A stretch of 64,000 bases of DNA from Shewanella marina JCM 15074 (GTDB taxonomy: Bacteria > Pseudomonadota > Gammaproteobacteria > Enterobacterales > Shewanellaceae), in the NCBI RefSeq assembly GCF_000614975.1, contig NZ_BALM01000002.1:242733-306732 (forward strand). Direction: 5' to 3'. The notes under the pieces are model-generated. The model saw nothing but the letters and a program-made list of their open reading frames with translations, was not told the origin of the DNA and did no database searches. Position 1 is the stretch's first letter, and every line of letters starts with the position of its first letter. The position numbers and the translations under genes were made by a program. This document shows positions 47,910 to 56,574 of this stretch, piece by piece.

Positions 47910-49233
47910 TTAACCATGGCTAATAAATTGTGGTTGTTGTTGTACAGCTAGTTCAATGCGACTTGCTACGGTGAGCATCGCATCGGTTAACTGAGATAGT
48001 TCATCGTGACTGATGATAAATGGCGGCATAATATAGATAAGATTCGCAAATGGACGGATCCATACTCCAAGTTCAACAAATTGTTGCTGCAAAATTGCCA
48101 CATCGACATTTTGCTGCATTTCAATCACCCCGACCGCGCCTAATACTCGTACTTGTTTGACCGCTGGAAATTGCTCGGCTGCATACAAGGTTTGGGTTAA
48201 GTGTTGTTCTATCGTTTTGACTTGTTGCTGCCAATCGCCTTGATTGATCAGATCTAAGCTGGCGCAGGCCGCGCTACAAGCAAGCGGGTTGCCCATAAAG
48301 GTTGGTCCATGCATAAACACACCAGCAGGAGAGTCGCTAATACCTTGGGCGACTTCATCACTGCAAAGCGTTGCAGCCAAGCTAATATAGCCACCGGTAA
48401 GTGCTTTACCCAAACAGAGAATGTCAGGCTCAATATTGGCATGTTCATAGGCAAATAATTTACCCGTACGGCCAAATCCAGTGGCGATTTCATCTAAAAT
48501 TAACAACACTCGATGCTGCTGGCATAGGCTTTTAACTGCACCAAATAATCAGCACTATAAAAATGCATGCCACCCGCACCCTGCATAATAGGTTCAATAA
48601 TGATTGCAGCAATATGCTGCTGTTGTTCAATCAGGATCTGTTCGATTGAATTAAGATCGCCTTCAATCAAGGCCTGTCCAAATGGGGTTTTAGGGGCATC
48701 GGCAAATAGTTGCGGTGTGACAGATTGACCAAACATGGTGTGCATACCGCCCTCGGGATCACAAACACTCATGCTGCAAAAGTATCGCCATGGTAACCCT
48801 GTTTTACCGTTAATATGCGTTGTTTTTGTGGTTGCTGGCGACCTTGCCAATATTGCAATGCCATTTTCAAGGCAACTTCTACGGCGATAGAACCAGAATC
48901 AGCGAGAAAGACCTTAGTTAATGGTTCACAAGTCATATTGACTAAACGTTTACACAGCTCAATTGCGCTCTGATGGGTTATGCCGCCGAACATGACATGG
49001 CTTAACTGCTGCATTTGCACTGACATCGCCGCTAAAATTTGTGGATGAGAATATCCATGTACACAAGCCCACCATGAACTGGTGCCATCAATCAGTTGAC
49101 GGCCGTCAGCCAAGGTCAATTGACAACCATGAGCAGAGGTTACCCCATAGGTCGGTAATGCATGTGTCATTGAAGTATAAGGGTGCCAAATGTGCTTTTT
49201 ATCAAAAGCAAAATCCATTTCTGTTTTGTTCAT
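47910..49233 (-). CDS. bioA: Adenosylmethionine-8-amino-7-oxononanoate aminotransferase (two frame breaks)
   Basis: PLP enzyme that converts KAPA to DAPA with S-adenosylmethionine as amino donor, the third biotin ring-assembly step. Three frames join into 441 residues after restoring one base at 48772 (minus strand G-D-T-F-A-A-M-S-V, AA read as A) and one at 48521-48522 (plus strand GGG read as GG; K-A-Y-A-Q-Q-H-R-V-L-L-I). Motifs: H-I-W-H-P-Y-T-S-M, S-S-W-W-A-C-V-H-G-Y, L-I-L-D-E-I-A-T-G-F-G-R-T-G (PLP Asp), and G-K-A-L-T-G-G-Y with the Schiff-base Lys. Divergent from bioBFCD across 95 bp, the usual arrangement. Two separate breaks in a biosynthetic gene next to an intact operon point to sequence error. 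Confidence 0.92.
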
Positions 49234-49328
49234 AAAGTAACCGTTAGTAAACCTGTGTTTTTGTGTGGCATTGACAGCTTACTACTTCAAGGTATGCTAG
49301 CCAAGATAAATATAAGTAAGGGAACCGC
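49234..49328. promoter_or_regulatory. bioA / bioB divergent control region with bioB promoter
   Basis: TTGACA (49271-49276), a 16-base spacer and TATGCT (49293-49298) form a good sigma-70 promoter directed to bioB. AGTAAACC at 49246-49253, with a similar AGTAACC nearby, resembles the left half of the BirA operator (TTGTAAACC). I could not find a well-spaced right half, so biotin repression through BirA is only suggested. Confidence 0.55.
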
Positions 49329-50381
49329 ATGTCACAGCACACTTTGCGCCATGATTGGCAGCGTCAAGAGATTGAAAATTTGTTTGCACTGCCAATGAAT
49401 GATCTTCTATTTCAAGCTCACTCTATTCATCGGCAGGTATATGATCCTAATGAGGTTCAAATTAGCCGATTATTGTCGATTAAAACGGGGGCATGCCCTG
49501 AAGATTGTAAATACTGTCCGCAAAGTGCACGTTATGATACTGGACTTGAAAAAGAGCGTTTGCTTGAAATGGAGAAGGTGATTACTGAGGCGCGTAGTGC
49601 CAAAGTCGCAGGGGCATCTCGTTTTTGTATGGGGGCGGCGTGGCGTAATCCACATGAACGCGATATGCCATACCTCAAACAGATGGTGCAAGAGGTGAAA
49701 TCATTAGGGATGGAAACCTGCATGACATTAGGTATGTTATCAGCCCATCAAGCCAGTGAGTTAGCTGAAGCGGGTTTGGATTATTACAATCATAACCTTG
49801 ATACTTCACCTGAATATTATGGTGACATTATCACTACACGAACCTATCAAGACCGTTTAGATACGCTGGCCAATGTCCGGGCATCCGGTATGAAAGTTTG
49901 CTCTGGTGGTATTGTCGGTATGGGCGAGCAAGCGACCGATAGAGCGGGCTTATTGCAGCAGTTAGCCAATCTAGAAAAACATCCAGATTCAGTGCCGATT
50001 AATATGCTAGTCAAAGTGGCAGGCACGCCATTAGATAGTTTAGAAGATCTCGATCCACTTGAGTTTGTACGTACCATTGCTGTTGCCCGTATTTTGATGC
50101 CACATTCACGAGTGCGGTTATCGGCAGGTCGTGAAAGCATGACTGATGAAATGCAGGCAATGTGCTTTTTTGCGGGCGCTAATTCTATTTTTTATGGTTG
50201 CAAATTATTGACCACCAATAACCCTGAAGAAAATGATGATATGAACTTGTTCAAACGCTTAGGTTTGTATCCTGAACAAGGGCCACAAGCGACGATTGAG
50301 CAAGATAAAGCCATGTTTGCTAAAGCTAATGCCCAGCGCGATAAGCAAACTAAACAATTTTATGATGCGGCAGCACTCTAA
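49329..50381 (+). CDS. bioB: Biotin synthase
   Basis: Radical-SAM enzyme that inserts sulfur into dethiobiotin, the last step of biotin synthesis. The radical-SAM cluster motif C-P-E-D-C-K-Y-C (C-x3-C-x2-C) is at residues 53-60, preceded by S-I-K-T-G-A. The [2Fe-2S] ligand regions include [10 protein letters not shown] and M-K-V-C-S-G-G, and R-L-S-A-G-R-E carries the Arg ligand. The 350 residues match the family. First gene of bioBFCD; its stop overlaps the start of bioF (TAATG). Confidence 0.97.
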   Translation: MSQHTLRHDWQRQEIENLFALPMNDLLFQAHSIHRQVYDPNEVQISRLLSIKTGACPEDCKYCPQSARYDTGLEKERLLEMEKVITEARSAKVAGASRFCMGAAWRNPHERDMPYLKQMVQEVKSLGMETCMTLGMLSAHQASELAEAGLDYYNHNLDTSPEYYGDIITTRTYQDRLDTLANVRASGMKVCSGGIVGMGEQATDRAGLLQQLANLEKHPDSVPINMLVKVAGTPLDSLEDLDPLEFVRTIAVARILMPHSRVRLSAGRESMTDEMQAMCFFAGANSIFYGCKLLTTNNPEENDDMNLFKRLGLYPEQGPQATIEQDKAMFAKANAQRDKQTKQFYDAAAL

Positions 50382-51532
50382 TGACAGCACTTGTAACACG
50401 TATTGCTAACAAGCAGCAGTGGTTGCGTGAACAAGGTTTACTTAGGGAGCGCAAGGTAACCCATATTCAGCAAGGCAGTAATCAGGTTCAACAATTACAA
50501 CAAACCTTGCTGAACTTTAGTGGTAATGATTACCTCGGATTAAGCCAACACCCCGAGGTTATTAAGGCGTATATCAAAGGCGTACAGCAGTATGGCACAG
50601 GTAGCGGCGCATCGCCTTTAGTCACGGGATATAGTCCCGCACATCAAATACTCGAACAACAATTGCTTGATCTCACAGGGTTTGAGGCTGGCTTACTATT
50701 TTGTTCTGGCTTTAGCGCCAACCATGCCTTAATGACAACCCTGTTTGAAACCGATGATCATTTATTAGCAGATAAATTGATCCATGCGTCATTGATTGAT
50801 GGCGTGTTAGCAAGTGGCGCTAAATTATCACGCTATAAACACAATGATATTGAACATGCAAAGCTGCTCTGCGTGAAACAAGCGCCTAGTGCCATTATCA
50901 CTGAAAGCGTATTTAGTATGGACGGTGATATAGCGCCGTTAGCAGAGTTATCTGCTTTAGCCAAAGCCCAACAAGCATTATTTATTGTTGATGATGCTCA
51001 TGGCATGGGCGTGATTGGCTCGCAAGGCTTTGGCGCCAGTCAATTAGCTAACGTTGATATTTTGGTGGTGACATTTGGTAAAGCATTAGGTGGGCAGGGG
51101 GCTGCTATCTTAGCCTCACAAGCAGTCATTGATTTTTTAGTCGCTAATGCGCGTCATTATATCTACTCAACTGCACTTGCTCCTGCAGCAGCGATAGGTG
51201 TGGCAAAGAGTCTTGAACTATTGCAACGCGAGCAAATATCTCCGCAGTTATTACGGCGTAATATTGATTATTTTAAACAGCAAGCACAAGCTCGAGGATT
51301 AGTACTCATTAATTCAAAGACCGCTATTCAACCTCTAGTGATCGGGGATAATGAACGCTTGTTACGGGTCGATAGCGCACTAAAATCCCAAGGGCTATTA
51401 GTCGGAGCCATTAGACCACCAACTGTACCACAAGGTAGCGCAAGATTACGTATTACCTTAACGGCCAAGCATGAATTAGCCGAAATAGCATATTTGCTTG
51501 ATGCATTAAAGGAGATACTTAATGAGATGTAG
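50381..51532 (+). CDS. bioF: 8-amino-7-oxononanoate synthase
   Basis: PLP enzyme condensing pimeloyl-ACP and alanine to KAPA. Seen: N-D-Y-L-G-L-S, G-S-G-A-S-P-L-V-T-G, D-D-A-H-G-M-G-V-I-G, and T-F-G-K-A-L-G-G-Q-G-A with the Schiff-base lysine. The 383 residues fit the family (E. coli 384). Overlaps bioB by one base and bioC by about ten, consistent with translational coupling throughout the operon. Confidence 0.96.
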   Translation: MTALVTRIANKQQWLREQGLLRERKVTHIQQGSNQVQQLQQTLLNFSGNDYLGLSQHPEVIKAYIKGVQQYGTGSGASPLVTGYSPAHQILEQQLLDLTGFEAGLLFCSGFSANHALMTTLFETDDHLLADKLIHASLIDGVLASGAKLSRYKHNDIEHAKLLCVKQAPSAIITESVFSMDGDIAPLAELSALAKAQQALFIVDDAHGMGVIGSQGFGASQLANVDILVVTFGKALGGQGAAILASQAVIDFLVANARHYIYSTALAPAAAIGVAKSLELLQREQISPQLLRRNIDYFKQQAQARGLVLINSKTAIQPLVIGDNERLLRVDSALKSQGLLVGAIRPPTVPQGSARLRITLTAKHELAEIAYLLDALKEILNEM

Positions 51533-52334
51533 TGTTTCAGCGCAAGATACATCTATTTACGCAGAACGCAGTGATAATGTGCAAGCATATCAAGCTGCAC
51601 AATCACAAGTGGCCAAGCAATTTTCGCAAGCATCTGCGCATTATCATTGCCATAACCAGTTACAGCTCATGTCGGCACAAACCCTGCTTAAACCAATCAT
51701 TAGCCAAGGCGTACTACTTGATATAGGTTCTGGCCCAGGTACGGATTTTAATCAAGTGCATCAAGGCCAAGTGCTTAATTTAGATATTGCAGAGGGCATG
51801 CTACAAACAGCAAAGCAGCAGTTTAGTGACTACAAGATGTTATGCGCTGATGCGCAGTCACTGCCGCTTAGTGATGCCACAATTGATACGGTTTATTCAA
51901 ATTTAGCCTTGCAGTGGTGTCATTCAATAGATTCAGCCATACAAGAAATTCATCGCGTGCTTAAACCTAAAGCTGGTTGCCATTTAGCCATTGTTTGTGA
52001 TGGTAGTTTGCATGAATTAACGCAATTAGGCTTAAAAGTGAATCCGTTTCACTCAGCTTCAAGGCTAAAATCCCAGTTGATGGCACTAAATTGGCAACAA
52101 CTACAGTTTGAATTAATGCCAATGCAGGTTTATTTCAATGATTTAAAAAGCTTACTTTATTCAATTAAAGGGGTGGGAGCTTCTACTTGTGTGCAAGGAG
52201 AGCAGGCAAGCACGGTTAAATTAAGAGGTCGCCAAGATTGGTTACAATTATTGACTAAGGCTGAACAAATGCGAACCGCAAAAGGACTGTGTTTAACCTA
52301 TAACATTGCCATTATAAGAGGCCAAAAAAGATGA
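51522..52334 (+). CDS. bioC: Malonyl-ACP O-methyltransferase
   Basis: SAM-dependent methyltransferase that caps malonyl-ACP so the fatty-acid machinery can make pimeloyl-ACP. The SAM motif is L-L-D-I-G-S-G-P-G-T-D, followed by the acidic strand L-N-L-D-I-A-E-G-M and then V-Y-S-N-L-A-L-Q-W-C, a typical BioC signature. The 270 residues are slightly longer than E. coli BioC (251) because of the N-terminal extension before V-A-K-Q-F; an alternative later start is possible. Overlaps bioF and bioD. Confidence 0.93.
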   Translation: MRCSVSAQDTSIYAERSDNVQAYQAAQSQVAKQFSQASAHYHCHNQLQLMSAQTLLKPIISQGVLLDIGSGPGTDFNQVHQGQVLNLDIAEGMLQTAKQQFSDYKMLCADAQSLPLSDATIDTVYSNLALQWCHSIDSAIQEIHRVLKPKAGCHLAIVCDGSLHELTQLGLKVNPFHSASRLKSQLMALNWQQLQFELMPMQVYFNDLKSLLYSIKGVGASTCVQGEQASTVKLRGRQDWLQLLTKAEQMRTAKGLCLTYNIAIIRGQKR

Positions 52335-52996
52335 TCTATTTTGTCACTGGTACGGATACCGATAGCGGCAAAACACTCATTAGTAGCGCTTTACTCAGTG
52401 CTGCAACTGGCACTAGTGTAGGCTTTAAACCGATAGCATCAGGCTGTGTGATGACAAATGATGGCTTACGTAATGCAGATGCATTGGCATTGATGCAAGC
52501 ATCGAGTATTAAGTTGTCTTATGAGCAGGTTAATCCGATTGCATTTGAACCTGCAATAGCACCGCATATTGCTGCTGCGCAGAAAGGGCAAATACTTACT
52601 TTGGATTCAATTTCTGCAAGTTTAGATCTTAATCTCGCCAAACAAGCTGATTTGGGTTTAATCGAAGGTGCTGGAGGTTGGCATTTACCGTTAGGGCAAG
52701 ATCAGTATTTATCACAATGGGTTAAGCAACAGCAATTGCCCGTTATTTTAGTGGTGGGTATGAAGTTAGGTTGCCTTAATCATGCCTTACTTACCCAACA
52801 AGCAATTATTGCTGACGGGCTCAAGATCGCGGGCTGGGTTGCAAATCAAGTTGATGCCAATATGAACTGTTTTAATGAAAACCTTGCCAGTTTACAGCAG
52901 ATGATGAGTGCCCCCTATTTAGGCTGCGTGCCTTATCTAGCGGAGCCTACGCCTGAGAATGCTAAACAGTATTTGGACTTAGCTCGATTGGCGTAA
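52331..52996 (+). CDS. bioD: Dethiobiotin synthetase
   Basis: ATP-dependent carboxylation of DAPA to form the ureido ring of dethiobiotin. The P-loop G-T-D-T-D-S-G-K-T-L-I-S is at residues 6-17, and K-P-I-A-S-G-C, E-G-A-G-G-W-H-L-P-L and G-C-L-N-H-A-L-L-T are conserved BioD motifs. The 221 residues equal the family. Last gene of the operon, overlapping bioC by four bases. Confidence 0.96.
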   Translation: MIYFVTGTDTDSGKTLISSALLSAATGTSVGFKPIASGCVMTNDGLRNADALALMQASSIKLSYEQVNPIAFEPAIAPHIAAAQKGQILTLDSISASLDLNLAKQADLGLIEGAGGWHLPLGQDQYLSQWVKQQQLPVILVVGMKLGCLNHALLTQQAIIADGLKIAGWVANQVDANMNCFNENLASLQQMMSAPYLGCVPYLAEPTPENAKQYLDLARLA

Positions 52997-53151
52997 CTGA
53001 AGTTATCTCAATTATCGTGTTATCCAAAGCTACTCAGCATTATCAAAACGCATTATGCTTGTTATAAAACTAAATAAAATTACGTTTGAATTTTTTCTGT
53101 TGATTGTACGTTTATAAGATAAGTAATCTGTTAAACAACAGGGAAATAATT

Positions 53152-53436
53152 ATGTCGATACAAAAGTGGAGCGGAATAGCTGCGATTATAGAAGCTTGCA
53201 CCTACATATTTGGATTTATTTTATTTTTTGGTGTTTTAGATGCAACAGAATACGACGCTCCAGAGCGCTATTTGTAATTCTGTTTAGTTTTGCTTTAATT
53301 GTTTTGGTTCAATCTGCATATCATCGTTTCAAGCAGGCCTCGCCAGAATTGATGAAGTTTACTGCTATTTTGGGCTTAGGGTAAATTATTTGGTTTTTAG
53401 TATTAGGTGTTGTCATGCTAAAAAACGTGGGTCTTA
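53152..53436 (+). pseudogene. Decayed DUF4386-like membrane protein gene
   Basis: ATG 53152, behind AGGGA, starts M-S-I-Q-K-W-S-G-I-A-A-I-I-E-A-C-T-Y-I-F-G-F, resembling the first helix of DUF4386-like integral membrane proteins. The frame stops at 53275 after D-A-P-E-R-Y-L. A second frame continues L-F-V-I-L-F-S-F-A-L-I-V-L-V, then H-R-F-K-Q-A-S-P-E-L-M-K, also typical of the family, and stops at about 53382. Further family-like text (V-V-M-L-K-N-V-G-L) follows after that stop. The protein would be less than half the usual length, so this is decay, not a single sequence error. Confidence 0.5.
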
Positions 53437-53740
53437 ATTCATTATTACTATATTTTAGTCTTTGTTACTAAAATATGGTAATTATACTCTTTATCTCAGT
53501 TTCCATTTTTATTGCAACGTATTGTTTTTATTTTCTAAAGTATTATTGGTTTATTTCTTGCTTGGTTAAACATATTGTATGAGTTACTAATGTGTAAATA
53601 TACATATCAATCAACTTTTGTTGTAGGGTTTTTACTTTTATTTTGTTATTAACGTTAATAGTGTTGTTTTTAACTTTGTCACATAGCATCTGTGACTTTG
53701 AACGTTGTAATAATAAAATTACTATATGAGATTGGAAACT
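53437..53740. other. AT-rich intergenic stretch
   Basis: About 300 bases, very AT-rich, between the decayed DUF4386-like gene and the secreted NTF2-like gene. It should contain the promoter of the latter; I see no convincing hexamers, repeat or RNA. Confidence 0.3.
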
Positions 53741-54196
53741 ATGAATAAGTTAATTATGTTTGTGATAGCGTTATTATCAACATCATTATTCGCTAATGAA
53801 GTTTCATTAGAAACTCGAATGAAAGCGCTTGATAATACTCTTTTTGAATCTTTTAATAACTGTAATATTCCTGAGGAATTGGAAAAGTATGCCGATTATT
53901 TTTCTTCAGATGTTGAGTTTTATCATGATAATGGTGGTGTCACTTTTGATCGCGACTCCATGATCTTAAATACCAAAAATAATGCGTGTGGTAACTATAC
54001 TCGTCAACTTGTTGCAGAGTCATTTAAAACCTATCCAATTAAAGCATTTGGTGCAATTACTGAAGGTGTTCATATTTTTTGTCAAAATAAAACAAAAGAA
54101 TGTGGAGGCCGAGCTGACTTTGTTATGGTTTGGCGTAATGTGAATAATAAGTGGCAAGTTACGCGAGCATTGAGTTATGGACATCGTGAAAATTAG
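53741..54196 (+). CDS. Secreted NTF2-like (SnoaL/DUF4440-type) protein
   Basis: The start at 53741 gives a clean signal peptide M-N-K-L-I-M-F-V-I-A-L-L-S-T-S-L-F-A-N, with cleavage likely after F-A; the ATG at 53726 would add five residues and is less likely. The mature part, about 130 residues, has the cone-like NTF2 pattern: an initial helix R-M-K-A-L-D, then L-E-K-Y-A-D-Y-F-S-S-D-V-E-F-Y-H-D-N-G-G, and final strands D-F-V-M-V-W-R and W-Q-V-T-R-A-L-S-Y-G-H. Three cysteines may form a disulfide in the periplasm. The ligand or reaction is unknown. Confidence 0.75.
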   Translation: MNKLIMFVIALLSTSLFANEVSLETRMKALDNTLFESFNNCNIPEELEKYADYFSSDVEFYHDNGGVTFDRDSMILNTKNNACGNYTRQLVAESFKTYPIKAFGAITEGVHIFCQNKTKECGGRADFVMVWRNVNNKWQVTRALSYGHREN

Positions 54197-54351
54197 TTAT
54201 TATTTGGGGCTTGTATGTAATCTTTAACTTTTAGATTGATATTAATAAATATCTATTGAAAATGGTTAGGTTGGAAGCGGTATAGAATTATATAACGAGC
54301 TCAATAAATGTTAGTTGCTTTAGAAGCGTCAAATATAGATATTGAAACACT

Positions 54352-54386
54352 AAAAAGGGGCTGTTGTTTTAAACAACGGCCCCTAA
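54352..54386 (-). terminator. Terminator of the triple-RidA gene
   Basis: A long stem GGGGCTGTTGTT/AACAACGGCCCC (one G-U pair) with a short loop. On the minus strand it is followed by TTTTT. It lies 25 bp after the stop of the RidA gene. Confidence 0.85.
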
Positions 54387-54410
54387 TTTTATAAGTTAAA
54401 TAACCACTTA

Positions 54411-55645
54411 TTATGCTTGTGGAGGTGTACCTTCACAGTTAGATACTACCGCATCAATTTGAACTAGTGCGCCCATTGGGATTTCAGCTACGCCGATAAC
54501 GGTACGTGCAGGAAGCTCACCTTGGAAGAATGTAGTGTAAACATCATTAACTGCATCAAGATCAGCAATATTCTTAAGTTGAATATTGATCTTAACCGTG
54601 TCATCCATTACATGGTCAACACTTTCAATGATAGCTTTGATATTGCTTAGACATTGTCTAGCTTGATCATTAACACCACCCGCTACGATTGCGCCAGTCT
54701 TAGGATCTAAAGGTAACTGACCAGAAATATGGTTGTAGTGAGAGAATGCTACAGTGTGAGAGTATGGTTGTACTGGTGCATTTTCAGTGTTATTAGCTTC
54801 AATAACAAGTAATGCTGTGTCTTCAGGTAACTGTGGTGGAGTACCATCACCGTGTGAAACTACAGTATCAATTTGCACTAATGCGCCCATTGGCAATGCA
54901 GAAGCATTCACGAAAGAACGTGCAGGAACATAACCAGGGAAGAACTTAGCACAAACTTGGTTTACCACTTCCATATCTGCTAAATCAGTGACGAAAATAG
55001 TGGTTTTAACGATATCTTGCATTGTGTGTTCAATGCTTTCTAGTACTGCTTTGATGTTATTTAAGCACTGCTCAGTTTGTTGTGCTACGCCGCCAGCCAC
55101 TAATGCGCCAGTCTTCACATCAACAGGTAGTTGTGATGCTAAGTTGTTGTAGTGTGAGAATGCAGCCGTTTGTGAGAATAGACCTGAGGTGCATTTTCAG
55201 TATTTCTAGACACTTTGATAAGTGGGCATGCCGCTTGTGGCGCAGTACCTTCGCCGTTAGAGATTAGCGCATCAATTTGTACTAATGCTTCGCTCATTGG
55301 TAGAGCTGCAACTTGTACTGTTGTACGAGTTGGTAATGCTGCTTGGAAGTAACCCGTGTAAACTTCGTCAATTAACGCAATATCAGCAATATTTTTAACG
55401 AAGATATTTAGTTTTACAACATCATCCATTACGTGGCCGATGCTTTCAACAATTGCTTTAATGTTATTTAAACACTGAGTAGCTTGCTCTGCTACGCCAC
55501 CAGCAACGATTTTACCTGTTTTAGGATCTACGGGTAACTGTGCTGAAAAGTTATTGTAATGAGAAAAAGCGACAGTTTGTGTAGATACAAAACTTGTTGG
55601 TGCATTTTCAGTGTTTCTTGAAACTTTAATGATGTCGTGACTCAT
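54411..55645 (-). CDS. Three RidA (YjgF/YER057c/UK114) domains in one polypeptide (one frame break)
   Basis: Normal RidA is a homotrimer of about 128-residue chains that hydrolyses reactive enamines/imines. Here three RidA domains are encoded head to tail. Each opens with N-T-E-N-A-P and an [AV]-F-S-H-Y-N-x3-[SG]-Q-L-P-[VL]-D strand, continues A-G-G-V-x2-Q-x-x-Q-C-L-[NS]-N-I-K-A, and ends [TA]-R-[TS]...[EA]-x-P-M-x-x-A-L-V-Q-I-D. The catalytic Arg (R105 of E. coli) is kept in P-T-R-T, P-A-R-S and P-A-R-T; the usual Glu of V-E-I-E-A is Asp in all three. One G of GGG is missing at plus-strand 55183-55184; restoring it gives Q-G-L-F-S-Q-T-A-A-F and 411 residues in total. Confidence 0.85.
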
Positions 55646-56297
55646 GTCGATATTATCCCTAATTGATATAGTTTTACTTGGATTTTAGTTTGGCGAGATG
55701 TTGTATGAATTTCAGATTGAAAAATCTACCTCACGTTAACTAGATATCCTTATCGTAAGCCTTACTTTTAATGACATCTTGCTAATTCCTGCCAAAAAAA
55801 CATCAAATTCTGCTAAAAATAATCAAATACTGCCGATTTTTTAAATTAATACATTCGTTATAAAGGATGTGGTTATATTCATTATTAATTTGATAGTTAA
55901 CACGGCTTTTAATTGAAATTCTATCAGAATGATAATTTAGTTGTTGAATTGTAAATATGTCATTAGTTTGAGTGATGTAATGCGATGTTATCTAAAATTA
56001 GCGGCTGAGTTAGATATTAATTGTGTCAGTTACTATATGTAAAAAAAGATTGTTATATTTGTTTAAATTGTCGTGATTATTAATTTTTTATGATTGAATT
56101 TATCTTGAATATATTCGACATTAGTCTAATTAATATTCGTGGTTCAATATTTTGCGTTTCGTATTTACCTGATTTATAAAGATAATTGTGGTTAATTCAT
56201 TATCTGCAAGTTCGTATAGACTAAGGTCGGACAGAACTCTTTTTTAGATGTTGTTAGGTTTAATAATAGAGCAATTAAAATAAAGAGGGTATATCTC
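55646..56297. promoter_or_regulatory. Divergent control region between triple RidA and the symporter operon
   Basis: A 650-bp AT-rich region with no ORF. It must hold promoters for the minus-strand RidA gene and the plus-strand DUF4212-symporter pair. Three copies of an AAATxCTGCC-like word spaced 20-21 bp are present at about 55784-55840. AGAGGG at 56284-56289 is the ribosome-binding site of the DUF4212 gene. I could not assign promoter hexamers with confidence. Confidence 0.45.
55784..55840. repeat. Three direct repeats at two-helical-turn spacing
   Basis: CTGC cores at 55789, 55810 and 55830 are each preceded by AAT-T/A and the first two are followed by A-rich stretches (CCAAAAAAACATCA, TAAAAATAATCA). 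The spacing of 21 and 20 bp would place them on one face of the helix, as expected of an array of regulator sites. No known motif is matched with confidence. Confidence 0.45.
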
Positions 56298-56564
56298 ATG
56301 GCGTTCGAAAATGATGATAAAGCAAAAGACTACTGGCAAGAGAATTTAAAATTAGTATTAATATTATTATCTGTTTGGTTCTTCTGTTCATATGTTCTTG
56401 GGATTTTATTAGTTGAACAATTAAATCAGTTTAAATTTATGGGGTTTGAATTGGGATTCTGGATTGCTCAGCAAGGTGCAATGTATGTATTCGTCGCGCT
56501 TATTTTTGTTTATGTACATAAATCAAATGCGTTAGATAAAAAATATAACGTGCACGAAGATTAA
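56298..56564 (+). CDS. DUF4212 small subunit of a sodium:solute symporter
   Basis: An 88-residue protein with two transmembrane helices (about residues 18-38 and 51-73) and the family opening Y-W-Q-E-N-L-K-L-V-L-I-L-L. Family members (sodium/substrate symporter small subunit, TIGR03647) are always encoded just before a VC_2705-type symporter, as here with a ten-base gap. Presumed to assemble with or stabilise the large subunit in the inner membrane. Confidence 0.9.
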   Translation: MAFENDDKAKDYWQENLKLVLILLSVWFFCSYVLGILLVEQLNQFKFMGFELGFWIAQQGAMYVFVALIFVYVHKSNALDKKYNVHED

Positions 56565-56574
56565 GGAGCATATT

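Noticed and set aside
55082..55267. Plus-strand ORF across the RidA frame break
   Set aside because: It is antisense to conserved RidA coding sequence and has no family resemblance.
55646..56297. Riboswitch or small RNA in the 650-bp gap
   Set aside because: I found no stable hairpin with a T-run or a recognisable aptamer core, only AT-rich sequence and the three short direct repeats.
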